DNA from: Liolophura sinensis
Taxonomy: Eukaryota > Mollusca > Polyplacophora > Chitonida > Chitonidae
Reading direction: 5' to 3'
NCBI RefSeq assembly: GCF_032854445.1
Contig: NC_088301.1
Span: 4,141,703-4,205,702, forward strand
DNA: 64,000 bases
Part shown: piece by piece, positions 26,501 to 36,649 of the stretch
Layout: each line of letters begins with the position of its first letter
Numbering within the stretch: the first letter of the stretch is position 1
Notes under the pieces: generated by a model
The model's database searches: none
Told to the model about the DNA's origin: nothing
The model's input: only the letters and a program-made list of their open reading frames with translations
Translations under genes and position numbers: made by a program

Positions 26501-26514
26501 CTCTTCTCAGCCAT
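17407..26514 (-). CDS. SULT-A: cytosolic sulfotransferase, 5 coding exons, apparently intact
   Basis: The likely role is transfer of sulfonate from PAPS to a hydroxyl or amine of a small acceptor in the cytosol; the substrate cannot be told. Coding exons on the minus strand are 26349-26514, 24581-24901, 21436-21539, 18681-18861 and 17407-17525. They total 891 nt (296 aa plus stop), usual for the family, and every junction is GT/AG and in phase (1, 1, 0, 1). Landmarks: 5'-phosphosulfate loop GYPRSGTNW (residues 51-59), candidate catalytic His104 in NTHL, 3'-phosphate motif SRNPKDVAVS (125-134, Arg126 and Ser134), and RKGTIGDWKN (256-265) running into the dimer motif KxxxTVxxxE (264-273). No signal peptide or membrane segment is seen, as expected for a cytosolic SULT. 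The start is the Met before AEKRLADK; an in-frame upstream Met exists (near 26598) but is probably untranslated. Introns 1, 2 and 4 carry minisatellites that start at the splice donor. Orthology to a numbered SULT family is not assigned. Confidence 0.9.
18300..18680. repeat. 34-bp array starting at the SULT-A exon 4 donor
   Basis: Units of 34 bp (for example TAACGTTTCC at 18541, 18575 and 18609 region) run from exon 4 into intron 4. On the minus strand each reads TATATGAGGAAACG-TTAGTC, matching the exon end and donor TATATGAGAAAAG|GTTAGT. Units nearest the exon keep the donor-like TTAGT; farther ones read AAAGGTTCGTC as in the left copy. Confidence 0.88.
18681..18861 (-). CDS. SULT-A coding exon 4
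   Basis: 181 nt with acceptor CCCAG|GAT and donor AGAAAAG|GTTAGT. It encodes DFSHQVRRLAQFLGV at the start and GGVPAYMRKG at the end (the last Gly is split by intron 4). It is one codon shorter than the matching exons of SULT-B and SULT-C. A 34-bp array built from this exon end and its donor follows at once in intron 4. Confidence 0.9.
18862..21435 (-). other. Intron 3 of SULT-A
   Basis: Single-copy-looking AT-rich intron. It contains a dispersed repeat near 20765-20990 and a fragment at 21075-21215 sharing CTTGCCAAAGATTGAAGG-type sequence with other repeats. The phrase TTCAAGATGGCGGA occurs twice (20083 and 20257 regions). No exon is recognised. Confidence 0.6.
20765..20990. repeat. Dispersed repeat, copy 3
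   Basis: Matches the second half of 4910-5290: CACCTCTTG then a TATATCGTATTTGCATAATG block, and later ATATGATCAAAATCCAAG with GAACACATTT. Within SULT-A intron 3. Confidence 0.55.
21436..21539 (-). CDS. SULT-A coding exon 3
   Basis: A 104-nt exon (acceptor TTTCAG|TG, donor AAAATA|GTGAGT) encoding MMYGSWFENIKRW and ending FEDLKI. This is the helix and strand that precede the C-terminal domain in SULTs. The identical 104-nt length and phases in SULT-B support the call. Confidence 0.88.
21540..23934 (-). other. Distal part of SULT-A intron 2
   Basis: Contains an (AAAT)n tract at 22125-22150 and the SINE-like repeat at 22925-23190. Open frames here lack recognisable features. Before the 35-bp array there are loosely related AAACTTACT/GTAAAGC words (23575-23930) that may be eroded array units. 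Confidence 0.55.
22925..23190 (+). mobile_element. SINE-like dispersed repeat (TTTATTTGATTGGTG family), most complete copy
   Basis: Starts TTTATTTATTTATTTGATTG, then the GGCGCCGTACACAAGAATAT and ACTTATACGACGGCGTCCAG blocks, and later CCCACGACCATCCGCAGGTT, CGTACCGCCGGAGAGGAAG and CAGCATGAGCTGG. It ends with an inverted second piece of the same head (23125-23190, CGTATAAGTGAAATATTCTTG to AATAAATAAG), so two copies meet tail to tail. Confidence 0.65.
23935..24580. repeat. 35-bp array made of the SULT-A exon 2 end plus its 5' splice site
   Basis: Period 35 bp (CTTGTAAAAC at 24036, 24071 and onward), about 16 units. On the minus strand each unit reads AGATCTCATGTTAC-GGGAGAAG|GTGAGTTTTACA. The true exon end and donor are AGATCTCATGTTACGGGGAG then AAA|GTAAGTTTTACA at 24581. 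Several units keep a perfect GTGAGT, others have GTCAGT or GTAAG. The far end (about 23945-24035) is a near copy of 24525-24606, the real junction plus its first ~60 intron bases. Confidence 0.93.
24581..24901 (-). CDS. SULT-A coding exon 2 (PAPS-binding core)
   Basis: A 321-nt exon with acceptor TTTCAG|GC and donor GAGAAA|GTAAGT. It completes SGTNWVWE, carries His104 (NTHL) and the 3'-phosphate motif RNPKDVAVS, and ends in DLMLRGE. The final ~20 coding bases together with the donor are the seed of the 35-bp tandem array that follows in intron 2. Confidence 0.92.
24902..25735 (-). other. Proximal part of SULT-A intron 1's downstream half
   Basis: No exon recognised. A 95-codon minus-strand open frame (25266-25553) has no recognisable domain and contains a CTTGCCAAAGGTCAATGG word typical of dispersed repeats in this window. 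Confidence 0.5.
25738..25935. repeat. 22-bp minisatellite, about 9 copies
   Basis: Unit GAATCTCGTACATGGTATAG plus AT, in SULT-A intron 1. Overlapping frames translating as YHVRDSSIPCTRFIYTM come from the repeat and are not genes. Confidence 0.9.
25965..26045 (-). mobile_element. SINE-like dispersed repeat fragment, minus orientation
   Basis: Head fragment of the TTTATTTGATTGGTG family: minus strand TATTTATTTATCTCATTGG, then TCTTTTACGGCGTACTCAAG and TTATACGACGGCGGCCAGCC. It separates the 22-bp and ~29-bp arrays. Confidence 0.6.
26046..26345. repeat. ~29-bp array starting at the SULT-A exon 1 donor
   Basis: Units of about 28-31 bp with GGATAAAGACTAGGGGTA and GGGCCTTGTG or GACCCTTAATTGTG. The last unit touches the donor: on the minus strand the intron begins GTAGGTCTCTTAACCAC, then ACCTAGTCTTCATGCACAAG, a diverged unit (compare GGGTCTCTACCCCTAGTC). 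Here the exon itself is not clearly in the unit. Confidence 0.85.
26349..26514 (-). CDS. SULT-A coding exon 1
   Basis: Encodes residues 1-55 plus the first base of Gly56, ending in CGYPRSG, the start of the PAPS 5'-phosphosulfate loop. The donor reads TCAG|GTAGGT, with the last exon base at 26349. A roughly 29-bp minisatellite begins directly in the intron after this donor. Confidence 0.85.
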
Positions 26515-28127
26515 GACTCGATCTTCAAGTGTAAGTGATAGAGTGTCAACACAAACCTGTACCAGCTCTTCAGTGTGTTTGTAAGGGTTTATGTACACTT
26601 GTATACCGCAGTCACCTATGACCTTTTACCTGTATAAAATCTAACCTACATCTAGTGCAATGACATGATAGAGTGAAATGCAGCATGATACTATATATCG
26701 GCAAGCCGGCACAGCTAGACTATTCAGTGACATGACATCGTCAATATCTCGATCGCTATACATAGATATACACTTCAACACATACCGCTAGTCCAGATTC
26801 TGTCCAAACACCTATGAGTTTAATCTATTTGGTAAGACATATAACTGTAAAGGCAGGAATTTTTGTGTGCATACACTGAGGAAACGCTGTGAAATGACTA
26901 CTACATGTAAGAGACATAACATTTACACCGTGCAAATCCCATCACGCCAACAAATATGAATTTTTTCTCAGCGAGCACCGCACAAGCTGTCATAAAATGT
27001 CACAGATGTACATCAGAAGGGTTCACTTAAACATACAAAAACTTCCAAAACATGTTATATACCCACGGCAATTTGACGATGGACGCATAAGGTAGGACGG
27101 TTTACGAATTCCATCGGCTGTCAGTGTATACAATTGTATGTGACGGTGTCAGGATAACAGCATTCATCGTTGATTTTAAGTATGAATTACCTCCTAATCC
27201 GACAAAATGAACGATCGTAAATTTCTAAACTGTTAACTGTTATTCGTGATTTTTTCCATTGCGTCAGTTCTTATACAAGATTCCTCCCATTACGTTGGCA
27301 GTTTTTCGAAATTCCTCCCATTACGTCAGCTTTTATACAGGATCCTTCCCATTACGTCGGCTATAATACACCATTCCTAACAATTCCGTCAGTTGTTATA
27401 CATGATTCCCCCCAATTACGTTAGCTGTTATACACGATTCCTCCCATTACGCCAGCTGTTATACACCATTCCACCCATTAGTCAACTGTTATACACCATT
27501 CCGCCCATTAGTCAGCTGTTATACACGATTCCTCTCATTACGTCGAATCAGAGTTACATGTTTGAAGCTAGGTGGCGATTTATGGGTGGAGGAAACCAAG
27601 GTTCCCGGGGAAAACCACCGACGTTTGGCAAGTTACTCACACATGTACCCCGGGCAACTTAGTGATAAGCACACTATATTGGTGGAAGACGTGGTTACAC
27701 GAGCGTCGCAGACATTATCGTCACCAAGGCTCCAAAAACAGCGAAGGCAGGGAATCTATAAATTCTCTATCCAAGATTTTAGCCAACACCGTGCGGCACT
27801 AACTGGATACCATGGCTATTATCTTCGCCATAAGATCATGCATACATGCAACTCAAAGCAAGCCTCCCCCCCACCCGAAATAAAACAGTACTCCCCACCA
27901 CAAAAAAATATTCAGCAAAGTTAAACCAATCCCTAGATTCGAACATGCGGCCAAGATCACACAGCGGCACGCAAAGAGGCGTCAATGTCTGCGGGCGCAG
28001 ATTCCTTCTTTCCGCCAACACCTCTGCATATGTGTCCCGCGGAACAATTAGAACCAAGTCATTCGGACTATCTTAACGGTTAGCATATGTATATTAAATT
28101 CAAGCATAGAACGTGATTATTACTTAC
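26515..28127 (-). other. Presumed 5'-UTR intron of SULT-A
   Basis: Holds the 30-bp array at 27262-27545 and a repeat fragment at 27560-27700 (GTTTGGCAAGTTACT, ACATGT, GGTGGAAGACG words shared with 12640 and 15870). Possible acceptors just upstream of the ATG exist, such as GGTACAG|GTTTG near 26560, but none can be chosen by eye. Confidence 0.5.
27262..27545. repeat. ~30-bp minisatellite, about 9 copies
   Basis: Unit ATTCCTCCCATTACGTCAGC then TGTTATACACG, diverging at the left end. A frame translating as LLYTIPPISQ arises from it. Confidence 0.88.
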
Positions 28128-28430
28128 CTTCAATGCACTTCAAGCGTCGGATAGACGGGTGTTGTGGTTGTCGGCTGGCTCCAGGGGTCAGCACAGATCG
28201 CGCTGTACCCAGGCGACGCCGGTGGAGTTGGTTCGCGAACTAAGTACAGCCTTGCCGTGTAGTTCAGGAAATCGCTATGTCGTTGAACTGCCGTGTGCGT
28301 TCTGCTACGGACCATGTGGGCCGATTACGTACCCGTCAACCCGAGCCGTGATAGACATCAACACCGAGCGTCTTTTAACATCGGCTGGCGAGCAGGAAAT
28401 GTAGGTTAGCGGCACAGTCGATTTTCTCAT
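28128..28430 (-). other. Candidate non-coding 5' exon of SULT-A
   Basis: A stretch more GC-rich than its surroundings that ends, on the minus strand, in a strong donor ATTGAAG|GTAAGTA. It lies 1.6 kb upstream of the SULT-A start codon. SULT-B and SULT-C have equivalent segments at similar distances. The upstream limit and transcription start are guesses; I see no clear TATA box. Confidence 0.4.
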
Positions 28431-28681
28431 GTAAGTGGCTGACAACTGGGAAAATCAATATGGCATGTTGTTATGTGGAACAGAACACCCAGATTTCATC
28501 CCACTGTCTCAAACTTATTAGAATATTTATGGGGTTTTTGCTTGACGATCGAGATTGTCTTTGTAACCAATGCATTCATGATTCATGAGTCTGAGTTAAC
28601 CACATGCTGTGTTATAAGATTCAATGCTTCATTTGTCTGTAGCATTATGTATGAGCATGACACCAGCTTTACCAAAGTCCC

Positions 28682-28892
28682 GGGACCGATTCCACAAAGC
28701 CGGTTTTTGCTTGAGTCAAAATTTGAAATACGATTTTTAAACTTATTTTTGGGCCCAGTGAATTAAAATTTTTACCACCTCATCAATGTTCTCATACGAC
28801 AAATGTGCCAAAATGAACTTCCATTGCCTAAAACTAAGTATTGTGTTTGAAATATTGACTGAAGTCATGACTGTCTTTGTGGAATTGGCCCC
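28682..28892. mobile_element. MITE-like element, 211 bp
   Basis: Terminal inverted repeats: GGGACCGATTCCACAAAG (28682-28699) against the reverse complement of CTTTGTGGAATTGGCCCC (28875-28892), 16 of 18 positions matching. The AT-rich interior has no coding capacity, typical of non-autonomous DNA transposons. No certain target duplication was found. Confidence 0.7.
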
Positions 28893-31619
28893 AGTTTACG
28901 GATGGAAGATATTTCTCCCTTCAATATACGACGGCGATCAAGTACAAATTAAAATCCCTAATTAACCCACCAACCTGACCGGATACAGGTTAAACCGTCC
29001 AGAAGCAAAGTAGCCCAAGACAAATCGTCCAAGAAAATTGGCCAGATCGACCAAAACATGATCATTTAGTCTAAGACTTATAGTTCTAGTAGAATATATT
29101 CATGGTTATTTTTTTTGGCCGTCTGTTATCGAAAAATCTACCTATATGTATGTGACGTCCATGTATCATGGCGCGTGTATATATACTCGGTTTAGCATCC
29201 AGTACAATACAAATCTTCGGTAAATTCCAACTGGATGTTTCTCAGATCTCCATCTGTGGGTTAATTCATTATAACGATGTTAGGTGAGTTAGTGCATGTC
29301 GCCTAAAACAAATGCTCGACCCACTTGGACTTATCCTTTTGATAGAAATTTGTTTCTGGTAACCTATTGCTCCGGATTAATGGGTTAGTAATCGAATGAT
29401 TAGCATTGAGTAATGTTCTTTCTTAAAACTTGTCGAGTCGGAGTCATGATAACGGCGGTCTCCAGGTCGGGCAAGTCTACACAGTCTTCAGTGGGTAAAC
29501 TAAAAAAACCACGGTGTCCATAGCACTTACCAAAAATACTACACAGCAGCTTTTCAAAGTCAATCAAGCTGGTTGGTTGTAATTTTGAGTCTGAGATTTG
29601 GCAAGGAGTCATGGATTGTCTTTCTTCCTGTTAACGTTCAGGGCCCAGCTGTCCGAGAGTGTATTAGATTATACTTGTATTAAGTCACTTCTTATATTTA
29701 AATTTTACACAAATTCAGCAGCCAACGCAGTTGTCTGAAGTCAAAGCATAACGGCAGCTGATTTATAGCTCATTAATTCATATAATGCTAAGCAATTATT
29801 TTTGAGCTAAATACTAAACTGAAGACTTGCCTAAAGTTAAATCTGGAATTAAATCTTAAAACAGTTTTGTTAATTTAAATATTTGATTGGTGTTTTACGC
29901 CGCACTCAAGAGTATTTCACTTATACGATGGGGGCCAGAAAAGCGGACAGAGCCCGGGAGAAACCTACAACCATCCGCCGGCTGCTAGCAGACCTTCCCA
30001 CGTACGACCGAAGAGAAAGTCAGCATTAGCTGGACTTAAGACACTTTTGAACAAGCGAGCTCAGAGATTTTAGTGCAGATCTATCAGAGAACTTGCCTGT
30101 TGATAAAAACTACATTTGTTTTCGCGTCTAAATTGGCGAATTAAGGCGATAACCCTATAATACTGAACCCTCTAATTTACTCCATTCTGGGGTTTTTCGT
30201 TTACACAACTGTCATTGAGTGCCAAAAGTACAATTTGAAAACTCGATAATAGCATTATATGATATTTTCCCTTTGGCGTATTCCGACATGGGATATTTGA
30301 GTTGTAGTTAAACGGTAGATTGACCCGCGGTCTATAAATATACATGAGGACAGAAAATACGTGGATTATCGCCCATGGGTCAGAACTCTCTAATTATACT
30401 TTACGTGAACAGGTCGGGTCCAAGTACTCCAAACAGGAAATATACTCTTTTTTAAATAATACACAGACCAAATCTTTTAATGGCCTTTACCTTTAAACTG
30501 AAATATGTGTTGTTGTTTTTGGAAAAGAGCGCCATTGATTGATTTGATGAAAAAGTCAGTTTACCCTGAATGCATATTTGTGAGCTGTTTATATTTAGTG
30601 TTATAGGATAGAAGTTCCATAATAAGGTTTCCTGTGTCACTTTTCTTAGTAGCTGTATGCTCAATATATTAAGACATTTAAGGCCTGCACTGATGATATG
30701 TTGGATGATTTGTCTTGGACGATTTCGCTCTTGATTTAATCGTACCCCGTGATAACGAATACCAGCTAATCCACACTCACTGCTATAGCATATTCATCGT
30801 AAACACACTACGGTCAACAAAACTCAGTGAGTGGCTCGAAGGAGCTGAAAGTTTTAGGAAGCCATTGCATTATGATGATACGTACTATGGTACACATATA
30901 TATTGTTTTGGCGACAAGCCATTTTTAGCCTGTTTGAGGAACTACACGAAAGCGGGTCGATAGAGGACCTTTCGTTTCTTAGCTACCTATCTACCGCCGT
31001 ACCTTTCTGCCTAGTTACCTCTCTTCCTTGCTACTACTCTGCCACGCTGCCTCTCCGCCACGCTGCCTCTCCGTCACGCTACCTCAGCGCCACACTAACT
31101 CTCTGCCTTGTTAGGCTATTTATAACAAAGATCGAGATCACGAGGTAGCCAAAGGTCATCTTTCGGCTTTCATATACACAACAAATTCTTTCTCTTCTTT
31201 TTTCCACAATACTACCATAGGTTAGTTTTGTTCAGTCTGTACCTTTGGTGTACTAGTATGACTTCATCTACAGAACTATGCTGTCTTACCCCTCATCGTA
31301 TCATACTGATATCATACTACACAAACTAGCGCGTGTGGCGAAGAAGTTTTCGCCAAGTCACAGCCCTTGTGGTATAACAACCAAGTACTTGTTCCCGTCG
31401 TCACAGTGTGACACACAGTCGGATGAGCAGTCCGAGTAAGTCGGTGTGAGGCGTTTTAAGTCTTACAAGTATGTAAATCTGAAATAGAATGTTTCCTTTA
31501 CGATATTGCGTTGCTTTGGAAGCGTAGGCTTTGAACCAGTCATAAAGATCTTTTCTGGTCCTTTTGTTCGATTTAATCACCATAAATCTGCAGTATTAGG
31601 TGTATGTATATATGTGTGC
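28893..31619. other. Intergenic, no gene recognised except one SINE-like copy
   Basis: Open frames here (for example 30715-30963) have no recognisable domains. 31015-31090 has a degenerate repeat of CTGCCTCTCCGCCACG words. Confidence 0.5.
29875..30032 (+). mobile_element. SINE-like dispersed repeat (TTTATTTGATTGGTG family)
   Basis: Plus orientation: TTGATTGGTGTTTTACGCCG, then CACTCAAGAGTATTTCACTT and ATACGATGGGGGCCAG, followed by CCATCCGCCGGCTGCTAGCA and CGTACGACCGAAGAGAAAG, ending at TAGCTGGAC. Confidence 0.7.
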
Positions 31620-31935
31620 TTGAGATTTAATGTCATAATTAACAATTGTTCAGTCGTATGACGACGAGGAGTCGTTAGGCGAGTGTACCTATAGTGTTTG
31701 CTTGTGGCAGGGCGAATCCATATTAGCCACAACTGAAGTATAATACCGAAGACACCAGATATGACAACTTGCCCAGCCACATTTATACCGACACTTGGCC
31801 AACCAGTCCTGTTCCTTTGCTCTAATCTCTAGTACTGTGCACAAAACGAGACATCTACAAGTAGGCCTACCGTTTTTAAAGTCTTTGCTAAGACCCGTCA
31901 CTGGTTTAATCCTGGGTCTCCCAGTTTCCAGGCGG
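31620..31935 (-). mobile_element. SINE-like repeat with CGTCGTCATATGAC tail, minus orientation
   Basis: Aligns block by block with 34630-34925 in the same orientation: the tail inverse CAGTCGTATGACGACGAGGA, then GTGGCAGGGCGAATCCAT, GCCGAAGACACCAGATATGA and ACACTTGGCCAACCAG, ending near CTTTGCTAAGACCC. 51150-51405 is the same family in the other orientation. Confidence 0.65.
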
Positions 31936-32098
31936 ACGCTCTAACCATTGGTCCGGCCACCGAAGCGTCCCTAAATCCGCAAAAGAACCAAACTGGTAGA
32001 AAACGGATTGCGAAAAGAAGAAAAAGGATTTATGTACGGAAGCCAGAGAACAGTTCGCTGTCTCGTTATCTCCGCCTTTGTGATAATATATAGAATAG

Positions 32099-33180
32099 AT
32101 ACTTCGTCCTCTGACAAGGTTGGGTGGCGCTCAAATGCATGTTGTCTTTCCTTGCAAAAAGCTCTCAGAATTGCAGATTTTCTATTTTGAAATAGTTATT
32201 CCTCTAGTTATCCTAGTGAATGTAAAGCTAGAATGTATTTAATGATGAAGATGTAAAGCAGAGTCTCGCCAGGTACATATATATGCTTATGACATATACT
32301 TCGTCCTCTGACAAGGTTGGGTGACGCTCAAATGCATGTCGTTTTTACTGGAAAAAGTTCTCAGAATTGCAGATAAAATATTTTCCTCGTTATTTCTCTA
32401 GTTATCCTAGTGAATTATTAATGAATTATCAATGTATGAAGCAGAATCTCGCCATGTACATGTGTGTACTTATGACATTCTAAAGCCTCTCGTGTATGGT
32501 CATCTATGCTCTGTAGGACTTTGATCTCCTCCCTAACCCCTAACCTTCCCCTTCCCCCTCCCTTTCCCACCGTCCACCCCACCTCCTACACAAAATGTTG
32601 TGTCTTGTAGTAATATTCCCTGTATCTTTGATGAGGACAGAACCTGGACCTGACAGGCTTCCCGTAAACAGTCCATCTGCTTCTTCACCGGAAAAGACCC
32701 CTTCACAATGGGTTTGTGACCCTCTTAAATGGCTGATTAGATTGCGCAAGTGGCCCGTGAATCGACCCATTCTGATTACACCAGGTTTGGCTGTCACACG
32801 ATTGATCAGCCTGTGCTGCTAATGACAACTCTCTTCTCAGTTTTCTCAGGAATTTGGACCCTATACAGTTGACTGATAAAAATCAGTGACATCCCAGACG
32901 CTTGGACCGATTGACATGTTGTTGGAACTTTGGGGATATATCAATGACAAGAAGCATGCAGAACATAGCCCCCAAAATCTTTGACGAATTCAGGAAAAAT
33001 TTACTTGGGTGTACTTGAAAAATGCGAAGGAATAGAGACATGAGCCACATGCTGGAAGTACATAGAGATGTCCCCACAGACTGGCCGCCCGTTGAGAATG
33101 CGGATCACTCCAGAAAATTGTGTCGCACTCGGATTCACACTGTGTTTAGGCAGTGATGTTAACTGCGTGTTAAGTTCGTG
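32099..33180. repeat. Block shared with 14693-15523, with an internal tandem duplication
   Basis: 32099-32297 is repeated at about 32298-32480 (both start ACTTCGTCCTCTGACAAGG). The remainder follows the 14.7-15.5 kb copy in the same orientation. No coding potential is recognised. Confidence 0.7.
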
Positions 33181-34083
33181 GATATGTTATGGACTTTGCT
33201 TAGTGCTTCGTCTGGATCATTTGTTTGTTTCAAATAAATGTGTATAATAAGATCGGTTTATTAGGAGTCCACACCATCTTAGCGGGATTATTGCTTTTCA
33301 TTAATTTCAAACTTCAATATTTCCAATACTTTTACGTGTGGTTTTTGCAGCCATTTTAAATTTTGCAGAAAACGTTAAATCTTCTTCTCAAAAAAAATCC
33401 AAAGAGGCGATCATGCAGTAATTTGGCATATAGTTACTATTTGAGTAGGCGTACGCTAATTTGGCTTTTGTAGCTATATTTAACCTTTCTTAGGTATATG
33501 AGCAGATTTGAGTTCCGACCAGTAGTTCTTTTTTATAGAATTGAAAACTGAATCCTGGAAACTGCGTATCTTACATGGAATGCTATTTTGCTCTCTCTCA
33601 TTTACTACTATGGGCTTCCCACTACAGTACACAGCAGATCAACACGAAACAAATTTGCAGCCATGGTCCTTTTTACTAGACTATCAGCAGTAACTATCAA
33701 CAACTGAAAACAATGAATACACTATTTTAAGTGATTTTTAGTGCAAGGTTCATAGCACACACCAATTAGCAATCAAATCTAGTTGATCCCTGCTCATTCT
33801 TAGCATTCTCTTTTCCTTTTCTTTCGTCATTACTATAAGCCCAATTTAAAAACGTGGACGTCGGAATTGCTGTTGGTTAACCACTTTCATTAGGCTTCGA
33901 ATCTGTCACATTTTGGTTAAAATACATGAATGTTAATCATTTTCACACCTACGCCATCATTAATCCAAAGGTTGGATTGTGACCTTTTATATTGACCATG
34001 ACCAAATCTTCCTGCACATGGGACACGTTGTTTCCCTTTGTCCTACATGCACGATTTCTTCTCTACAGCACAGTAGTTATCCT

Positions 34084-34087
<4 letters not shown>

Positions 34088-34114
<27 letters not shown>
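34088..34114. repeat. (CT)n microsatellite
   Basis: About 13 CT dinucleotides; it doubles as the pyrimidine tract of the orphan exon candidate. Confidence 0.9.
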
Positions 34115-34120
<6 letters not shown>

Positions 34121-34121
34121 G

Positions 34122-34201
34122 CAAAGGAATTGATGGAACACCATCCAATACTCTACCAAAGGATCCGGCGGGGCATCAAGTGGGAGAGCTGTTATCTTGA
34201 G
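34122..34201 (+). CDS. Orphan exon candidate, unknown protein, plus strand
   Basis: A long (CT)n tract (34088-34114) followed by GTTTTAG makes a strong acceptor, and GAG|GTTAAG at 34202 a plausible donor, bounding 80 bp. The one open frame reads KELMEHHPILYQRIRRGIKW then ESCYLE, which looks like protein rather than random sequence (basic and aromatic, no low complexity). No neighbouring exon could be linked and I do not recognise the family. It may belong to a plus-strand gene whose other exons lie outside or were missed, or be a relic. Confidence 0.35.
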
Positions 34202-34629
34202 GTTAAGTCACACATGTCCCCCCTCCCCCCTCCTCCTCCCTTAGCGGCTGTATTGCCAGTATTTACGCACAGTCTTGGTCAGATCGAGTCTTTGGCTGAA
34301 ATGTCTATGAATGATAAGAGCCTCATCTCGTGTGAATTTACATGAACCCTGTATCCCACGGGAGACTGTTTAAAGGGTTTATCTGCTTTTTGGGAACTGT
34401 ATCTAGACAAAATGTCTTCAAATAGAGAAGTCGTCGGAAACCAGTGGTATATTTTCGTTCTGGTTCTCTTGACAATGTACCTATCAAAACACACTAAATG
34501 CAGAAAAAATGGAAGCAACAGCACAAAGCACTTAAGGGCGTGACGGTGATAACTGCATTTCTTTAACGAGGATATCTCTCAGCCAACCATGTGATAAAGA
34601 CTTTCCTTTATATGTACGCGTTGGGTTTG

Positions 34630-34925
34630 CGTAGTGCTTAACAATTTTTCAGACACATGACGACGATCAGTCATTAGGTGTATGTATATTTACTGTGTCC
34701 TCTTGTGCAGAGCGAGTACATGCCCCAAAAGTGCTGCCACGACTGAAGTTTCATGCCGAAGACTCCAGATGTGACACCCCACCCAGTCACATTATACTAA
34801 CACCGGGCCACCCATTTCTATTTCCTTTCTCCAGGCTCTCAGTGCTAATTATCAAGCGAGGCAGCAACAAGTGCCATTTTTAAAGCCTTTGGTGCGACCC
34901 TACCGGGGTGTGGATCCTCGCCGGT
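34630..34925 (-). mobile_element. SINE-like repeat with CGTCGTCATATGAC tail, minus orientation
   Basis: Second copy of the 31620-31935 family: AACAATTTTTCAGACACATG, ACGACGATCAGTCATTAGGT, GCCGAAGACTCCAGATGTGA, ACACCGGGCCACCCA and TTTAAAGCCTTTGGTG. Confidence 0.65.
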
Positions 34926-34959
34926 AAACATATACTTAAACAAGATAATTGTCAGCCCA

Positions 34960-35070
34960 CAGGCTGTGCCGGGTTTCTTCCCATCATAATGGTGGCCATA
35001 ATGCTATAAGTGAAATTTTCGAGTATGGCGTAAAAGACCAATCAAATAAATAAATGAATAAATATTTGTC
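34960..35070 (-). mobile_element. SINE-like dispersed repeat fragment (TTTATTTGATTGGTG family), minus orientation
   Basis: Plus strand shows CATAATGGTGGCCATAATGC, TATAAGTGAAATTTTCGAGT and CGTAAAAGACCAATCAAATA, the reverse of the family head. Confidence 0.65.
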
Positions 35071-36640
35071 AGTGCCGCAACCATCGTCAGTTTGATAAAT
35101 CATTTTCTCTGTTGTGTATATACAGCTAAAAGTGTGTCTATCTTCAAAGAGGAACAGTACATATGGCGAACTTAAATATAGTGAGGGTATACAATTCGTG
35201 ACATATTGTATCAATTTTATTAAACGAGTGTTGCAATTTTCAATTACATCGCGATTTTAATAAATTTGATATAATGGGTCACGAATTCCACATCCCATTT
35301 ATCCCATAATTTATTTTGGACGGCTTTAGGTGGTTGGTAGAGAAGACAACGTGTTTCTACGACGACGAGTATGTAGATGAGATGGGTACTGATATTGATA
35401 TATGTGAAACGGTTGGAACCGAACCACACATTTAACTAAATATAGTTCCAGAAAACATGGGGGAAATATATGATTTTTATGAAAAGAAAACATAACACAG
35501 TCCATTGGAGTGATATAAGACGACGAGCTCTGATTTTTTGGGAAAATATCAGCATTCATAACGGTTCATTTATCGAAACAGTTGGCTCCAAATCTGTGAC
35601 TTAAATCTAGGTCATATCTCTATGACGTCACGCGATCACTTGCAGGGTGCGGGAAGCGGTGACTTTGAAAATCACATTGAACGAAATATTCAAATATAGG
35701 ATTTTAATGCGAACAGTTCGCCTCAAAACTTATTTGCTGGTCTTACTAACCGTCATGGAGCTTGAAGAATGTAACAAACCTGTCAGCTATGTTTCGAAGG
35801 GCATGATTTTTTTCTGTTTTGGACTTTCCGTGTGATGGTAGACGTGATGTTGAATCCAAAAGTCACAGTGGGACCAATCATCGTGTTCATTGTGGCAAAT
35901 AGAATGGACTAGATCTAAGAATAATCTTGAGGTACATCAGTTCCAGACCAGTTCATACACACAACACGACACTTTGGTCCTCTACAAAGTAGTATGTTAA
36001 ATTTGTAGGTTTTTAATTTAGCGAAAATATGATACCGAAGCATGCTGCTGTCGTTGATGGTTGAACATCATTTCACCGTTTCTGAATATTGGTACCTTGT
36101 TTAGGCTTACAGCGTCAAGCGCTTCATTTCCGTTCACCAATTTTTGCTATTTTTCACATTTTATGAAGATACATTTCATGCCTATCCATTGTGCCCAAAA
36201 CGTTTGGTACGTGGTACCGTTTGGTACCACGAAACTGCTGTCCCGGTACAATAAGTGATCGTTAGCCTTTTTCCCCACGGCAACAAACAATACAAACAGT
36301 TGTACTTTTCACCGGATAAACTTGTCAGTGAATGTTAGGTGGCCGATCAAAAGTTCGGGTTATTTATATCACGTGTGGAATATTGGAAATTTACATCACT
36401 GTCGTTATATTGCTGACACGGGCAAACTATGGGATAATGAATGATACTCTGTGAATGAGATTAAAAAGAGGTCCTCGTTATTTCGCCTAATAAAATCTAC
36501 TGCCACACGAATAAATCACACGAATGGTTCTGAATAAAAAACGACTTTTTATTGATTTGCCGATATATCAACATAATACACTTATATGACTTACCATCGA
36601 TGCCCATGGTATGTTTAGACAACATGGACAAAGAAAATAC
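35071..36640. other. Intergenic, no gene recognised
   Basis: No coding features. A minus-strand AATAAA at about 36549-36554 could be a polyadenylation signal, but it would require the whole 59-bp array to lie in the SULT-B 3' UTR. Confidence 0.45.
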
Positions 36641-36649
36641 GTGTACAAA

